A DNA stretch of 64,000 nucleotides. Origin: Holophagaceae bacterium (GTDB lineage Bacteria > Acidobacteriota > Holophagae > Holophagales > Holophagaceae). The translations under genes and the position numbers were made by a program. Shown in pieces: positions 7,746 to 16,723 of this stretch. The number at the start of each line of letters is the position of its first letter. Position 1 is the stretch's first letter. The notes below the pieces were generated by a model. It made no database searches, was not told the origin of the DNA, and saw only the letters and a list, made by a program, of their open reading frames with translations. The stretch is taken from NCBI GenBank assembly GCA_017859955.1, contig JAFNAB010000001.1, positions 1 to 64,000 of the forward strand, read 5' to 3'.

Positions 7746-9035
7746 CTAGCAGCGGAAGGATTTGGGGGGCTTGAGCCACTGGGCCACGATGGCGCCCACG
7801 ATGGCCACACAAGTCACCACGTAGATCGAGGCGTGGTAGTTGCCAGTCTTGACCAACAGGCTCGCTCCTACGCCGATGGCGGGAACCCCCGCAAAGAGGC
7901 CGATGCCAAACCAGAGGCCGATCATCTTACCGGTCAGGTGCGTGGGGTAGTTCAGGGTCACGAAGGCGATGCAGGTGGGGATGATCCAGGCCAGGAAGAA
8001 GCCCGCAATAGCCAGGACGGGGTAGAGGATCTTGAAGTTCGTGTAGACGGCGGGCTGGCTGATGGAGAAGATCGCCGCAGCGAAGACCACGAAGGCCACC
8101 GTGACCGTGCCCCGGGCATTCTCCTTGAAGATCTTCTCGAAGATGGGGCCCAAGAGGGCAGCACCCACCATGAAGGAGACCTGCACAGTCTGCATGAGGT
8201 GGCCGGCGACCACCGGTCCATAGCCCACACCCAGGGGCTTGCTCACTGCGAAGTAGCCAGGAGTCAGGTCATTGGTGGACACGAAGCCCCAGCACATCAG
8301 GAACATTACCAGGATGCCAATGTAGAACACGGGTTCCTTGGTCGCCATGGACCAATCCTTCTTCATGGCGGCCTCATCCAGGTGTTCTGCCTTAGCCCGG
8401 GGGGGCTTGGGACCAAAGGGCACCACCAGGGTCATGAAAAACGCCAAGGCCGGCACTACGGCCATGCAAGCCATCATGGCCAGCCAGTTATTGTGCATGG
8501 CATGGTAGGCGGCCGGAGCAGCCCCGAAACCGATGGCCACGCCCAGAGAGGTTGAAAAGCCCTGAAGACCCGCCACGGCAGCCCGCTCCTTGGCAGGGAA
8601 CCAGGAGGCAGCCAGGATGGGGGCGATGGAGTAGATGGGGCCAACGCCCAGGGGCTGGATCACCCGAAGGATAAGGACCGGCACCAAGTGATTGCCAACC
8701 ACGGGATAGAGCAGACTGGGGATAATGAGGAGGGCGCAGCCCAGGAGCAGCATCCGGGTGATGCCGACCCGGAAAACGAAGAATCCTGCCACGATGGTGC
8801 CCGCCGGGCCCACCAGGTTCCAGGTTGCCATCATGAGGGCCGTCGTGGGTCCCACGCCAATATTAAGGTCCTTGGCGATGAACTCCACCATGGAGGCGGG
8901 CGCGATCATGACCACGGTCTGGGCCGCCGTGGCCACCAGCATCACCAGCATCATGTACCAGCGGAAGGCCGGATAGCTGAGGGAGCTTTCAGCGGCCTTT
9001 TCAAGGGCCGGGTTTTCAAGCACACTTTCGTTCAT
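7746..9035 (-). CDS. MFS transporter, paralogue B
   Basis: 429-residue MFS permease with about 12 membrane segments. Long blocks are shared with the downstream paralogue, for example PASMVEFIAKDL, GVGPTTALMMATWNLVGP and GKMIGLWFGIGLFAG. The N-terminus is slightly longer and charged (MNESVLENPALEKAAES). The ATG at 9035 is preceded by AGGAGG with good spacing. The 5' flank carries two overlapping palindromes (9069-9103) that could regulate it. Substrate unknown. The tandem arrangement suggests either dosage or split specificity between two related substrates; neither can be decided from sequence. Confidence 0.85.
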   Translation of the reverse strand: MNESVLENPALEKAAESSLSYPAFRWYMMLVMLVATAAQTVVMIAPASMVEFIAKDLNIGVGPTTALMMATWNLVGPAGTIVAGFFVFRVGITRMLLLGCALLIIPSLLYPVVGNHLVPVLILRVIQPLGVGPIYSIAPILAASWFPAKERAAVAGLQGFSTSLGVAIGFGAAPAAYHAMHNNWLAMMACMAVVPALAFFMTLVVPFGPKPPRAKAEHLDEAAMKKDWSMATKEPVFYIGILVMFLMCWGFVSTNDLTPGYFAVSKPLGVGYGPVVAGHLMQTVQVSFMVGAALLGPIFEKIFKENARGTVTVAFVVFAAAIFSISQPAVYTNFKILYPVLAIAGFFLAWIIPTCIAFVTLNYPTHLTGKMIGLWFGIGLFAGVPAIGVGASLLVKTGNYHASIYVVTCVAIVGAIVAQWLKPPKSFRC

Positions 9036-9068
9036 TATCTTCCTCCTAAAATGGTAATAAAAAGACAT

Positions 9069-9103
9069 GTTAAGACATGCAAAGCCATGCCTTAACAGGC
9101 ATG
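9069..9103. promoter_or_regulatory. Overlapping palindromes upstream of MFS paralogue B
   Basis: A 28-base inverted repeat (9069-9096) has arms GTTAAGACATG and CATGCCTTAAC, matching at 10 of 11 positions. A second perfect inverted repeat, CATGCCT-taac-AGGCATG (9086-9103), shares its left half with the first, so the two structures are mutually exclusive if they form in RNA. They lie about 35-70 bases upstream of the start codon, suitable for an operator or an RNA switch. Confidence 0.55.
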
Positions 9104-9253
9104 AGGTTCGGACTCGGAGTGATTGCGAGGCCCAGGCTATCACCAAATCCTAGATGACCGTCATCGAATCTATACATACTTCCATAAACCCATTCGATCA
9201 CCTTATGAATGCCATTGACAACCAGCAGGAGACCATCTCAGGAAGCACCGGGC

Positions 9254-9286
9254 AAAAAAAGAGGACACCCAAAAGAAGGTGTCCTC
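9254..9286 (-). terminator. Intrinsic terminator
   Basis: GAGGACACC and GGTGTCCTC form a 9-bp stem around an 8-base loop. Read on the minus strand the stem is followed by seven Ts (the A-run at 9254-9260). It ends the SurA-like lipoprotein gene at 9309. Confidence 0.88.
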
Positions 9287-9308
9287 GGGACCTGAAGGCG
9301 GAAAGGAG

Positions 9309-9962
9309 CTACTTCGCCTTTTCAGCGGGGGGGGCCGGCTGGGGCACAGGCGCCTGGGGAGCCTGGCTCACGGGCAGGGGCTTGTAACCCTCAGCATAGG
9401 TGACGGGGGACTTCTGCTGAGCCTCCTTCAGCAGGGTGTCCACCAGGGTCTGCATCTTGTCCTGACGCCAGAGGTTGACGAGCTGGGGTTTGACGGCCTC
9501 GAAGGGGGGCATCTGGGGCGCGGGCTTGCCGGGCTCGGCCTGGGACTTCATGAGCTTCTCCAGCATGGCCTTCAGTTCGGCATCGCTGGGCTCGCCAGCG
9601 CGCTTCTCGATGAGGGACTGCATGAAGACGCGGGCCGTGACCTGCTCAAGCTGGGCCTTCACCTTGGGGTCCTGGTCCAGGCCCTGGGACTTGGCCAGGG
9701 CGATGACCGCCTTATCCTGGGCCAGGGACTCCAGGAAGCGGTTGCGCTGCTCGCGCATGGCTTCCCCGGTCAGGACTTCCTTGGTCTTGGCATCGTCGCC
9801 CGCGGCGGCCCTTACCAGAGTGGTGAACTGATTGAGAGTGATCTTCTCCCCGCCAACGCTGGCCAACACCTGGCTCGTGTCCTTGGAGACCTTGCCGCAC
9901 CCAAGGGCCAGCAGGACCGCGAGGCCTGCCATTCCGGCCATATGCGCCATGCGAATATTCAT
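9309..9962 (-). CDS. SurA N-terminal-like lipoprotein
   Basis: 217 residues with a signal peptide and lipobox (LLALGC), then a helical region resembling the SurA/PrsA chaperone N-terminal domain (VLASVGGEKITLNQF, REQRNRFLESLAQDKAVIALAKSQGL). No parvulin-type prolyl isomerase domain is present between the helical parts, so it would be a chaperone-only or structural relative. The C-terminus is Pro/Ala/Gln-rich. The ATG is selected over an upstream TTG because AGGAG sits 7 bases before it. The gene is divergent from mreB. A role in outer-membrane protein folding or cell-envelope assembly is inference. Confidence 0.75.
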   Translation of the reverse strand: MNIRMAHMAGMAGLAVLLALGCGKVSKDTSQVLASVGGEKITLNQFTTLVRAAAGDDAKTKEVLTGEAMREQRNRFLESLAQDKAVIALAKSQGLDQDPKVKAQLEQVTARVFMQSLIEKRAGEPSDAELKAMLEKLMKSQAEPGKPAPQMPPFEAVKPQLVNLWRQDKMQTLVDTLLKEAQQKSPVTYAEGYKPLPVSQAPQAPVPQPAPPAEKAK

Positions 9963-10060
9963 GCTCAACTCCTTTGCATTAGACGATCCAGGATGACAGC
10001 CTACGGTGTTTTGTGGGAACCCCAGTTCCGTGGCATCCTTGAAGGTCCCTTGGAGTTGAC

Positions 10061-11104
10061 GTGCCCAACCCTTTTCAGACTCAATTCTGGTCGAACCTTT
10101 TCACCTCAGATCTCGCCATCGATCTGGGTACGGCCTCGGTGCTGGTGCATACCAAGCAGTCGGGGAGGATTGTAATCTATGAACCTTCAATCGTAGCCCT
10201 CAACACTGCCACCCACGAAGTGGAAGCTGTGGGCGATGAGGCCAAGCAGCTCCTGGGGCGTGCCCCCCAGGGTGTGATCACCATCCGCCCCATGAAGGAC
10301 GGCATGATCTATGAGGTGGATGCCGCCGAGAAGATGCTGGCCGCCTTCATCAAGAAGGCCCGCCCCAATCGCGGCCTGGCCCGCACCCGCATCGTCGTGA
10401 GCGTCCCGCCCCGGGCCCACCAGGTGGCCCGTCGGGCCGTCAAGCAGGTCTGCTACGACGCCAAGGCCGGCGAGGTCTTCCTGGTGGATCAGACCATGGT
10501 GGCCGCCATCGGCGCCGGTCTGGCCATCAACGAGAAGCGGGGCTGCATGATCGTGGATGTGGGCGGCGGCACCACGGACGTGGCTGTCATCTCCTACAAC
10601 GGCAAGGTCTTCTCGGACTCTCTCCTCATCGCGGGCGACGAGATGGACGAAGCGATCATCACCTACATCCGTGAGAAGTACAACGTCCTGATCTCCGAAG
10701 CCGCGGCGGAAGAGGTCAAGTGGAACCTGGGCTCAGCCTTCCCTTCGGACAAGAGCCGCACCATGACCGTTTCCGGCCGCGACCAGTTCGAAGGCCTGCC
10801 CAAGACCCTCACCCTCAACGACAACGAGATCCGGGAAGCCCTGGCGGATCCCATCAGCGCCATTGTCGATCTGGTCCGCAAAGCCCTCAACGAGACCCCT
10901 CCCCAGCTGGCGGCGGATCTCATCGAGCGCGGCATCTGCCTCACCGGCGGCGGCTCCAAGATCCAGGGGCTGGACATCCGCATCAGCAAGGAAACCCACC
11001 TTCCCTGCTACCGAGCCGAGAATCCCGAGACGGCCGTGGTCCGTGGCACCGCAGTGCTCCTGGAGGACATCCCCTTCCTGAGGCGCATCCAGATCCTGGA
11101 CTGA
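10061..11104 (+). CDS. mreB: Rod-shape-determining protein MreB
   Basis: 347-residue bacterial actin that forms membrane-associated filaments guiding lateral cell-wall synthesis. Nucleotide-binding motifs are visible: phosphate-1 loop DLAIDLGTASVLVH (about 17-30), phosphate-2 loop VDVGGGTTDVAV (about 167-178) and the C-terminal adenosine segment LTGGGSKIQGL. The N-terminal MPNPFQTQFWSNLF stretch is hydrophobic, like the amphipathic membrane anchor of Gram-negative MreB. A GTG start with GGAG upstream is used. It is the first gene of a five-gene elongasome operon extending to 15460. Confidence 0.97.
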   Translation: MPNPFQTQFWSNLFTSDLAIDLGTASVLVHTKQSGRIVIYEPSIVALNTATHEVEAVGDEAKQLLGRAPQGVITIRPMKDGMIYEVDAAEKMLAAFIKKARPNRGLARTRIVVSVPPRAHQVARRAVKQVCYDAKAGEVFLVDQTMVAAIGAGLAINEKRGCMIVDVGGGTTDVAVISYNGKVFSDSLLIAGDEMDEAIITYIREKYNVLISEAAAEEVKWNLGSAFPSDKSRTMTVSGRDQFEGLPKTLTLNDNEIREALADPISAIVDLVRKALNETPPQLAADLIERGICLTGGGSKIQGLDIRISKETHLPCYRAENPETAVVRGTAVLLEDIPFLRRIQILD

Positions 11105-11153
11105 GGGCCATGACGCTTAGTCGATTCTGTCGCCGCCCCTCAGGGCCAGCCTC

Positions 11154-12023
11154 ATGAGGCCGCGCCCCTGGGGCTGGAACCCTGTCGGAAGGCGCCGATA
11201 CGCCATCCTGGTCCTGTATGTGGGCCACCTGGGGTGGATCACCCTCGGCCATGGTCACGGCAGCCGCTGGCAGGCCATGCTGGAAACCCTCTCCTGGCCG
11301 GTTCAGAAGATTTCGGCGCCCCTCCTCCGGAGCCGCGCCCAGCGGGCCGAGCGGGCCGGATCCCTGCAGCGGGCCCAGTACGAACTTGCCATGCTCCGCC
11401 AACGGCTCGAGAGCATTCAGAAGGAGAACGCCCAGCAGGCCCCCCGACTGATTGAAGCCGAGGAGGCCATCCGCACGCTGGCGCTCAAGAAGCAAGTGCC
11501 CCTGGAGATGAAGGCTGCCCGGGTGCTCGTCAATGTTCGTTCTGCGCCCTTCGGGGGCATGATTCTGGATCAGGGCCTGGATGCCGGACTGGTCCGGGAC
11601 CAGGGCGTCTTCTGCCCCGAGGGCGTGGTGGGGCGCATCTGGGAGGTCTCCCAGCGGGAGTCAAGCCTCCTTCCCCTGGATGCCTACAACGCCTCCACCG
11701 CCGTCATGCTGGCCCAGAGTCGCGCCACCGGCGTACTCCAGGGTGTGGGACCAGGCCGGGCCGAGATCCGCTATATCGGCGGCCAGGAGGTGGTCCAGAT
11801 AGGCGAGCCGGTGTACACCTCTGGCCTGGACCGGGTTTTCCCGAGGGGACTCCTGGTGGGTCACGTGGTCGGCACCCGCCCCCAGGGTGCGGAGCTCCAG
11901 GTGGACGTTGCACTGGCTGCCCCCCTGAACCGGGTACATCAGGTCCTTATCCTCCCACCCCAGCCCAGAATTGACCTCGCCGTGCCCGCCGCCCCTCCCA
12001 AAGAAGGGAAGGTCAAGCCATGA
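11154..12023 (+). CDS. mreC: Rod-shape-determining protein MreC
   Basis: 289 residues: a short cytoplasmic part, one membrane helix (about 17-35), a coiled-coil region (about 60-105, rich in Arg/Glu/Gln), then the periplasmic beta-barrel domain of MreC (VNVRSAPFGGMILDQGLDAGLVRDQGV and PVYTSGLDRVFPRGLLVGHV are typical). MreC dimerises and activates PBP2 in the elongasome. The 3' end overlaps mreD (ATGA). The tail after about 265 is Pro/Ala-rich. Placement between mreB and mreD is canonical. Confidence 0.95.
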   Translation: MRPRPWGWNPVGRRRYAILVLYVGHLGWITLGHGHGSRWQAMLETLSWPVQKISAPLLRSRAQRAERAGSLQRAQYELAMLRQRLESIQKENAQQAPRLIEAEEAIRTLALKKQVPLEMKAARVLVNVRSAPFGGMILDQGLDAGLVRDQGVFCPEGVVGRIWEVSQRESSLLPLDAYNASTAVMLAQSRATGVLQGVGPGRAEIRYIGGQEVVQIGEPVYTSGLDRVFPRGLLVGHVVGTRPQGAELQVDVALAAPLNRVHQVLILPPQPRIDLAVPAAPPKEGKVKP

Positions 12024-12502
12024 GCCAGCCTGCCGCCATGCCCACCCTCTGGCGCTGCATCCTCGGCGCAGCCTGTTTCGGTGCCATTCTCCTCTCCAGC
12101 CCCTGGCCTGGCCCCCAGGCGGTCTTCCATGCTTTCCTGGTCCTGGCCCTGGCCTCAGGCTTCGAGTCCCCGCTGGCTGCCATGCTGTGGGCAGCCGCAG
12201 GGGGCTGGATCCTGGAGGGAAGCCTTCGGATGTACCCCCACCTGGGAGGCACGGCGCTCGCCAACATGACGCTTTGCCTTCTCGCGCAGTGGCATTTCCG
12301 GAACCGGCCTCCGGACAGCCGCACGGCCTACTGGGGTCAATTGGCCGCCTTTTCGCTTGGACATTTCGTCCTCATCCACCTCCTGGTGCGCCTTGCCGCA
12401 GGCCCCCACGCCTGGGGCTGGGGCTGGCTTTGGACCCTTGTGACCATTCCCGTCTGGGGCACCCTCTCCCTGCGCATGCACCTTCCCGCCCGGCGGAGGT
12501 GA
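12020..12502 (+). CDS. mreD: Rod-shape-determining protein MreD
   Basis: 160-residue, strongly hydrophobic protein with about five membrane helices, in the position expected for MreD between mreC and the PBP2 gene. Sequence conservation in MreD is low, so the assignment rests on length, topology and operon position. It starts inside the last codons of mreC and ends 4 bases before the PBP2 start, so translation of the operon is tightly coupled. MreD is an inner-membrane component of the elongasome. Confidence 0.85.
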   Translation: MSQPAAMPTLWRCILGAACFGAILLSSPWPGPQAVFHAFLVLALASGFESPLAAMLWAAAGGWILEGSLRMYPHLGGTALANMTLCLLAQWHFRNRPPDSRTAYWGQLAAFSLGHFVLIHLLVRLAAGPHAWGWGWLWTLVTIPVWGTLSLRMHLPARRR

Positions 12503-12506
12503 CCCC

Positions 12507-14375
12507 TTGGATGCCCGCGGACGTCATATCATTCTCAAGCGCCTGGAACTAGGCAAGGCCGCGGCCTGGGTCATGATCCTGGGTCTGCTGGGGGCCTATG
12601 GCTGGGTCCAGCTTGTGAAGCGCAGCGAGATGCGTGAAATGGCCGACCGCCAGGCCATCAAGACCCGCACAAGTCCGGCCCCCCGGGGACTCGTATACGA
12701 CCGCAACGGCAATAAGCTGGTGGACAATCGCCGCGCCCTCCATCTGGTCATCCAGGCCGAGGAACTCCCCAAGGATCCAAGCCAGATCGAAGCCCTGGCC
12801 ATGGCCTTGCAACGGGAGCCTGCGGACTTGAAGCGCCGAATCCAGGCCAGCCGCCAGGCCGGGGGCAACCGGATGGTCATCCTCCAGGACAACCTGGATG
12901 AATCAGGCTTGGCCCAGGCAGAGCTCCTGAGGGCCAGATTCCCCTTCCTGAGCATCGAGGCCGCCCCCAGGCGGGTCTATCTCGGCCAGGACCTGGCCGG
13001 TCACCTGCTGGGGTACGTGGGCGAGGTGGACGAGAACCTGATGAAGAAGGTCCCGGGGAAGTTCCAGCTGGGGGAAATCATCGGCAAGACGGGCCTGGAG
13101 GCCAGTCACAACGAAACCCTCAAGGGCGTGGATGGCGAACGACGCACCGTAGTGGACCACCTGGGCCGCGAGGTCGCCCTCCGGGACATGGTGGAGTCAG
13201 TGCCGGGCAAGAGCGTGTACCTCACGGTGGATGCAGGTCTCCAGCGGGTGCTCCAGGAAGCCTTCGGCAAGGAGAACGGTGCTGGCGTGGTCATCGACCT
13301 CAGGGACGGGGGCATCCTCGCCATGTACTCCAGCCCCTCCTACGACCCCAACATCTTCCTGAACCGTCTCACCCAGGACCAGGTGAAGGAGTTCTGGCAG
13401 AACCCGGTGCGCCCCATGCTGAACCGCGCCATCCAGGGCCTCTACCCCCCCGGTTCCACCTTCAAGCTTCTGACGGCGCTGGCCGCACTGGACAAGGGCA
13501 TCGTCACCCCCAGCACCCGCTTCTCCTGCAGCGGCCATAAGAACTTCTATGGGCGGGACTTCCGATGCGACGGCGTCCACGGCTCCCTGGATCTGGTCCA
13601 GGCCATCGCCGTGAGTTGCGATATCTACTTCTACGAACTGGGCCAGCGCCTGGATATCGACGAGATCCATGCCGCCGCCGTGAAATACGGCCTAGCCGAC
13701 CGCACTGGCATCGATTTGCCCCATGAGTCCGCCTCCCGGGTACCCAGCCGGGAGTGGGCCAGGAAGGCGCGCCCTAAGGACCCGAAGTGGTACGCCGGCG
13801 AAACCATCAGCGTATCCATTGGCCAGGGGGCGAACGGCGTCACCCCCCTCTCCCTGGCCCGCTTCTACGCCGCCCTGGCCACCCGGGGCAAGCTCCTGAC
13901 CCCCCACCTGCTCTACGGGATGCGGGACGAGGCCACGGGCAAGCTGGTGACCTTACCCCCCCCCGCCGTCCAGGACTCCGGCATGGATCCAAAGCACTGG
14001 GAGGTCCTGGACCAGGGCCTGTCCGAGGTGGTCCGCAGCGGCACCGCCAAGGGCATCGCCCTCCCCAATCTCGCCATCGCAGGCAAGACCGGTACAAGCC
14101 AAGTCACCGCCTTCGTGGACCGCTCACACTATGCCGGGCTGGCCAAGAAGCTCAGGGATAACGGGCTGTTCGCAGGCTATGCCCCCCACGACAAGCCTGA
14201 GATCGCCTTTGCGGTGGTGGTGGAGAACGCAGGATTCGGCGCCAGCAGCGCGGCCCCCGTCGCCAAGAAGCTCTGCGAGTACTGGTTCCTCCAACGTCCC
14301 GTAAAGCCCCTGCCTCCACCCGCCGTCAAACCCTTCTCCACCTTCCAGTCAGAAACGGAAGGAGAGATGCCATGA
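12507..14375 (+). CDS. mrdA: Penicillin-binding protein 2 (elongation transpeptidase)
   Basis: 622-residue class B PBP that cross-links peptidoglycan during elongation. A membrane anchor lies at about 19-36, followed by the PBP dimerisation/pedestal domain and the transpeptidase domain with S317-T-F-K320 (active-site Ser), S370-C-D372 and K527-T-G-T530. The start is TTG at 12507, supported by GGAGG 6 bases upstream; no ATG fits the N-terminus. The last codons overlap rodA (ATGA), matching the functional pairing of PBP2 with the SEDS polymerase RodA. Confidence 0.95.
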   Translation: MDARGRHIILKRLELGKAAAWVMILGLLGAYGWVQLVKRSEMREMADRQAIKTRTSPAPRGLVYDRNGNKLVDNRRALHLVIQAEELPKDPSQIEALAMALQREPADLKRRIQASRQAGGNRMVILQDNLDESGLAQAELLRARFPFLSIEAAPRRVYLGQDLAGHLLGYVGEVDENLMKKVPGKFQLGEIIGKTGLEASHNETLKGVDGERRTVVDHLGREVALRDMVESVPGKSVYLTVDAGLQRVLQEAFGKENGAGVVIDLRDGGILAMYSSPSYDPNIFLNRLTQDQVKEFWQNPVRPMLNRAIQGLYPPGSTFKLLTALAALDKGIVTPSTRFSCSGHKNFYGRDFRCDGVHGSLDLVQAIAVSCDIYFYELGQRLDIDEIHAAAVKYGLADRTGIDLPHESASRVPSREWARKARPKDPKWYAGETISVSIGQGANGVTPLSLARFYAALATRGKLLTPHLLYGMRDEATGKLVTLPPPAVQDSGMDPKHWEVLDQGLSEVVRSGTAKGIALPNLAIAGKTGTSQVTAFVDRSHYAGLAKKLRDNGLFAGYAPHDKPEIAFAVVVENAGFGASSAAPVAKKLCEYWFLQRPVKPLPPPAVKPFSTFQSETEGEMP

Positions 14376-15460
14376 AGATCTCCCTCAACACCCTGGACCG
14401 TCGGCTCCTTGTCGCCATGGGCCTCCTGACCTTCATGGGGCTCCTGACCATCTTCTCGGCCGGACGCGGGAGCGTCAGCCAAGGACACCTCTGGATCAAG
14501 CAGGGAGGATGGATGATCCTGGGCTTCGCCGCCATGGTCGGGGTGGCCCACATGAACCCCGCACGGATGTTCCGCAGCAGCGCAATCCTATACGCATTGG
14601 GCATTCTCAGCCTCCTGGCGGTCTTCGCCATCGGCAGGAAGCTGGGGGGTGCCCAGCGCTGGATCATGATGGGGGGGCTCACCTTCCAACCTTCGGAACT
14701 CATGAAGTGGCTGGCTCTGCTTTTTGTAGCCCACCGCCTGGGCACCAAGCCTCCTACAGAGATCCTGACCTGGGAGCTTTTCGGCGTGGCAGGCCTCGTC
14801 TTCTTTCCCATGCTCCTGGTCCTCAAGCAACCCGACCTGGGGATGGCCATCAGCTTTCTCCCCATCCTGCTCCTGGTCCCCCTGATCCGTGGTCTGAAGG
14901 CCAAATGGGTGGCCCTGGGACTCGTGGCCATCGGACTCCTGGGAGTTTTCGCCTGGCAGAAAGTCCTCAAGCCCTACCAGAAGCAGCGGGTCATGACCTT
15001 CCTGAACCCGGAGGCGGACCTCCAGGGCAAGGGCTACCAGATCAATCAGAGCCGAATTGCCATCGGGGCAGGTGGATTCCTGGGCAAAGGATTCACCAGC
15101 GGCACCCAGACCCAACTCAACTTCCTCCCCGTTAAGACCACGGATTTTGTCTTCTCCGTCTGGGCCGAGGAGCGTGGATTCCTGGGGGTTCTGATCGCAT
15201 TGGGGCTCTTTGGACTCCTGTTGAACCGCATCCTGGATATTGCCCGCGCGGCGAGAAAGGCTTCAGAAGTCTATTTCTGCGTAGGGGCCGCAGGCATCTT
15301 CGCGCTGCACATCTTCGTAAATGTAGGCATGGTCATCGGAATCCTCCCCAACAAGGGCATGGTTCTGCCCTTTTTCAGCGCAGGCGGCAGTAGCACCATC
15401 AGTTATTTCCTGGCCCTGGGCGTTGTCATGGGCATCCACCGCAGATCCCTTGGGCAATAG
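14372..15460 (+). CDS. rodA: SEDS peptidoglycan polymerase RodA
   Basis: 362 residues with about ten membrane helices. SEDS-family signatures are seen, including GGAQRWI, QPSELMKWLALL, KQPDLGMA and the C-terminal GMVLPFFSAGGSS. RodA is the glycosyltransferase partner of PBP2 and polymerises lipid II in the elongasome. The region from DFVFSVWAEERGFLG matches the conserved extracytoplasmic loop. It is the last gene of the mreB-C-D-mrdA-rodA operon. Confidence 0.96.
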   Translation: MKISLNTLDRRLLVAMGLLTFMGLLTIFSAGRGSVSQGHLWIKQGGWMILGFAAMVGVAHMNPARMFRSSAILYALGILSLLAVFAIGRKLGGAQRWIMMGGLTFQPSELMKWLALLFVAHRLGTKPPTEILTWELFGVAGLVFFPMLLVLKQPDLGMAISFLPILLLVPLIRGLKAKWVALGLVAIGLLGVFAWQKVLKPYQKQRVMTFLNPEADLQGKGYQINQSRIAIGAGGFLGKGFTSGTQTQLNFLPVKTTDFVFSVWAEERGFLGVLIALGLFGLLLNRILDIARAARKASEVYFCVGAAGIFALHIFVNVGMVIGILPNKGMVLPFFSAGGSSTISYFLALGVVMGIHRRSLGQ

Positions 15461-15614
15461 ACACTATTTTCCAAAGTGGACGATATGGTTCTTGAATCCG
15501 CTCTTACCTAATTGTAAAATCCCCAAGCCATCTAAAAAAATTCATGTCCACCGACCTCGCAGTCGATGGATGATTCGTATCGGCAGCGTTGCCACATGCC
15601 AGGAGGTACCCATC

Positions 15615-16583
15615 ATGGCCATGTCATTTCTACGCAGAAGCCTTACTCCCCTAGTCCTGGGCCTTGTCAGCCTAACCATCGCCCAAGCCCAGACGCCCCA
15701 GCCCCTTGTGGCCAAAGGGTTCCAAGGCATGTTCTACATCTCCGCGGTCCTGACCGGAGCCTTTGCCAGCAAGAACCCTGGCGTTGCTCCGGATGTCCAG
15801 ATCACCGGTGAGTCCCAGGCCATGAGGGAGCTTACGGAGGGCAGCACCCAGATCGCCCTCATGGGAAGAGACCTCCAGCCCGAGGAGGAGGCCGCCTTCA
15901 TCGCCAAGTGGGGGTACCCCCCCACTCGCGTCGCCATCGCCATGGACGCACTGGTGGTGCTGGTCAACAAGAACAATCCCATCAAGGAGATCAAGGTCGA
16001 GCAACTGGACGCAATCTACAGCATCGACCGGCGGCAGGGCTGGCCCAAGGACGTCATCACCTGGGGTGACCTCGGGCTCAAACAAGGTGCCTGGGAGAAC
16101 CGCCCCATTGAGCGCTTCGGACGCCCCGCCGACTCCGGCAACTACTGGCTCCTCAACGAATCCCTCACCCTGAAGGGGCGGCCCCGCCTCCCAATCCGGG
16201 GAAACATGGACGCCACGACCCTTACCGAGGAGCTGGCGGCCAATCAGGCAGCCATCGCCTACGGCAACATGGTCGAAAAGTTCTCTTCCACCCGGATCGT
16301 GCCCCTGGTGCCCAAGGGCTCCAAGGATGCCGTGGAAGCCAACGCAGCCACCGTCACCTCCGGGGAGTACCCACTCTGTCGCTTCCTTTACGCCTACATC
16401 AACAAGGACCCCAAGAAAGGGACCTCCCCGCTACTCAGGGGATTCCTCTCCTTCGTCCTCTCCCCTGCCGGACAGGGCATCATCAAAGAGTGCGGCCAGG
16501 TGCCCCTCCAGCCTGATATCAATGCCCTGAACCGTCTCAAGGTGACCGACCGCTTCGACGGCGATTCCAGCACTCTGCGCTGA
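15615..16583 (+). CDS. PstS-like phosphate-type periplasmic substrate-binding protein
   Basis: 322 residues beginning at an ATG with AGGAGG 9 bases upstream. A signal peptide of about 25 residues (SLTIAQAQ) is followed by a periplasmic binding-protein fold of the PBP-like/PstS group. Typical elements include GSTQIALMGRDLQPEE, VLVNKNNPI, WGDLGLKQGAW and the C-terminal YAYINKDPKKG...FLSFVLSPAGQGII. The classical TGSGA phosphate loop is not obvious, so the ligand may be phosphate or another oxyanion. No pstCAB genes lie nearby in this window. It has its own terminator. Confidence 0.75.
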   Translation: MAMSFLRRSLTPLVLGLVSLTIAQAQTPQPLVAKGFQGMFYISAVLTGAFASKNPGVAPDVQITGESQAMRELTEGSTQIALMGRDLQPEEEAAFIAKWGYPPTRVAIAMDALVVLVNKNNPIKEIKVEQLDAIYSIDRRQGWPKDVITWGDLGLKQGAWENRPIERFGRPADSGNYWLLNESLTLKGRPRLPIRGNMDATTLTEELAANQAAIAYGNMVEKFSSTRIVPLVPKGSKDAVEANAATVTSGEYPLCRFLYAYINKDPKKGTSPLLRGFLSFVLSPAGQGIIKECGQVPLQPDINALNRLKVTDRFDGDSSTLR

Positions 16584-16602
16584 GCGCCGGCTGGATCAAA
16601 GA

Positions 16603-16643
16603 AAGGCCCGGGACGCCCAAGGCTCCCGGGCCTTTTGTTTTTT
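16603..16643 (+). terminator. Intrinsic terminator
   Basis: An AAGGCCCGGGA / TCCCGGGCCTT stem (16603-16633) is followed by TTTTGTTTTTT. It lies 20 bases after the PstS-like gene. Confidence 0.92.
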
Positions 16644-16723
16644 CGCTTGGGCTATAGCCTTCCCCGTGATCTTCTATACCATTGCGCTCAGCGTTTCCAT
16701 GAACGCCGGGCTAGGAGGACACC

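Noticed and set aside
9154-9387. Possible 77-residue plus-strand protein beside the SurA-like lipoprotein.
   Set aside because: It crosses a terminator, overlaps the lipoprotein gene antisense and has no ribosome-binding site.
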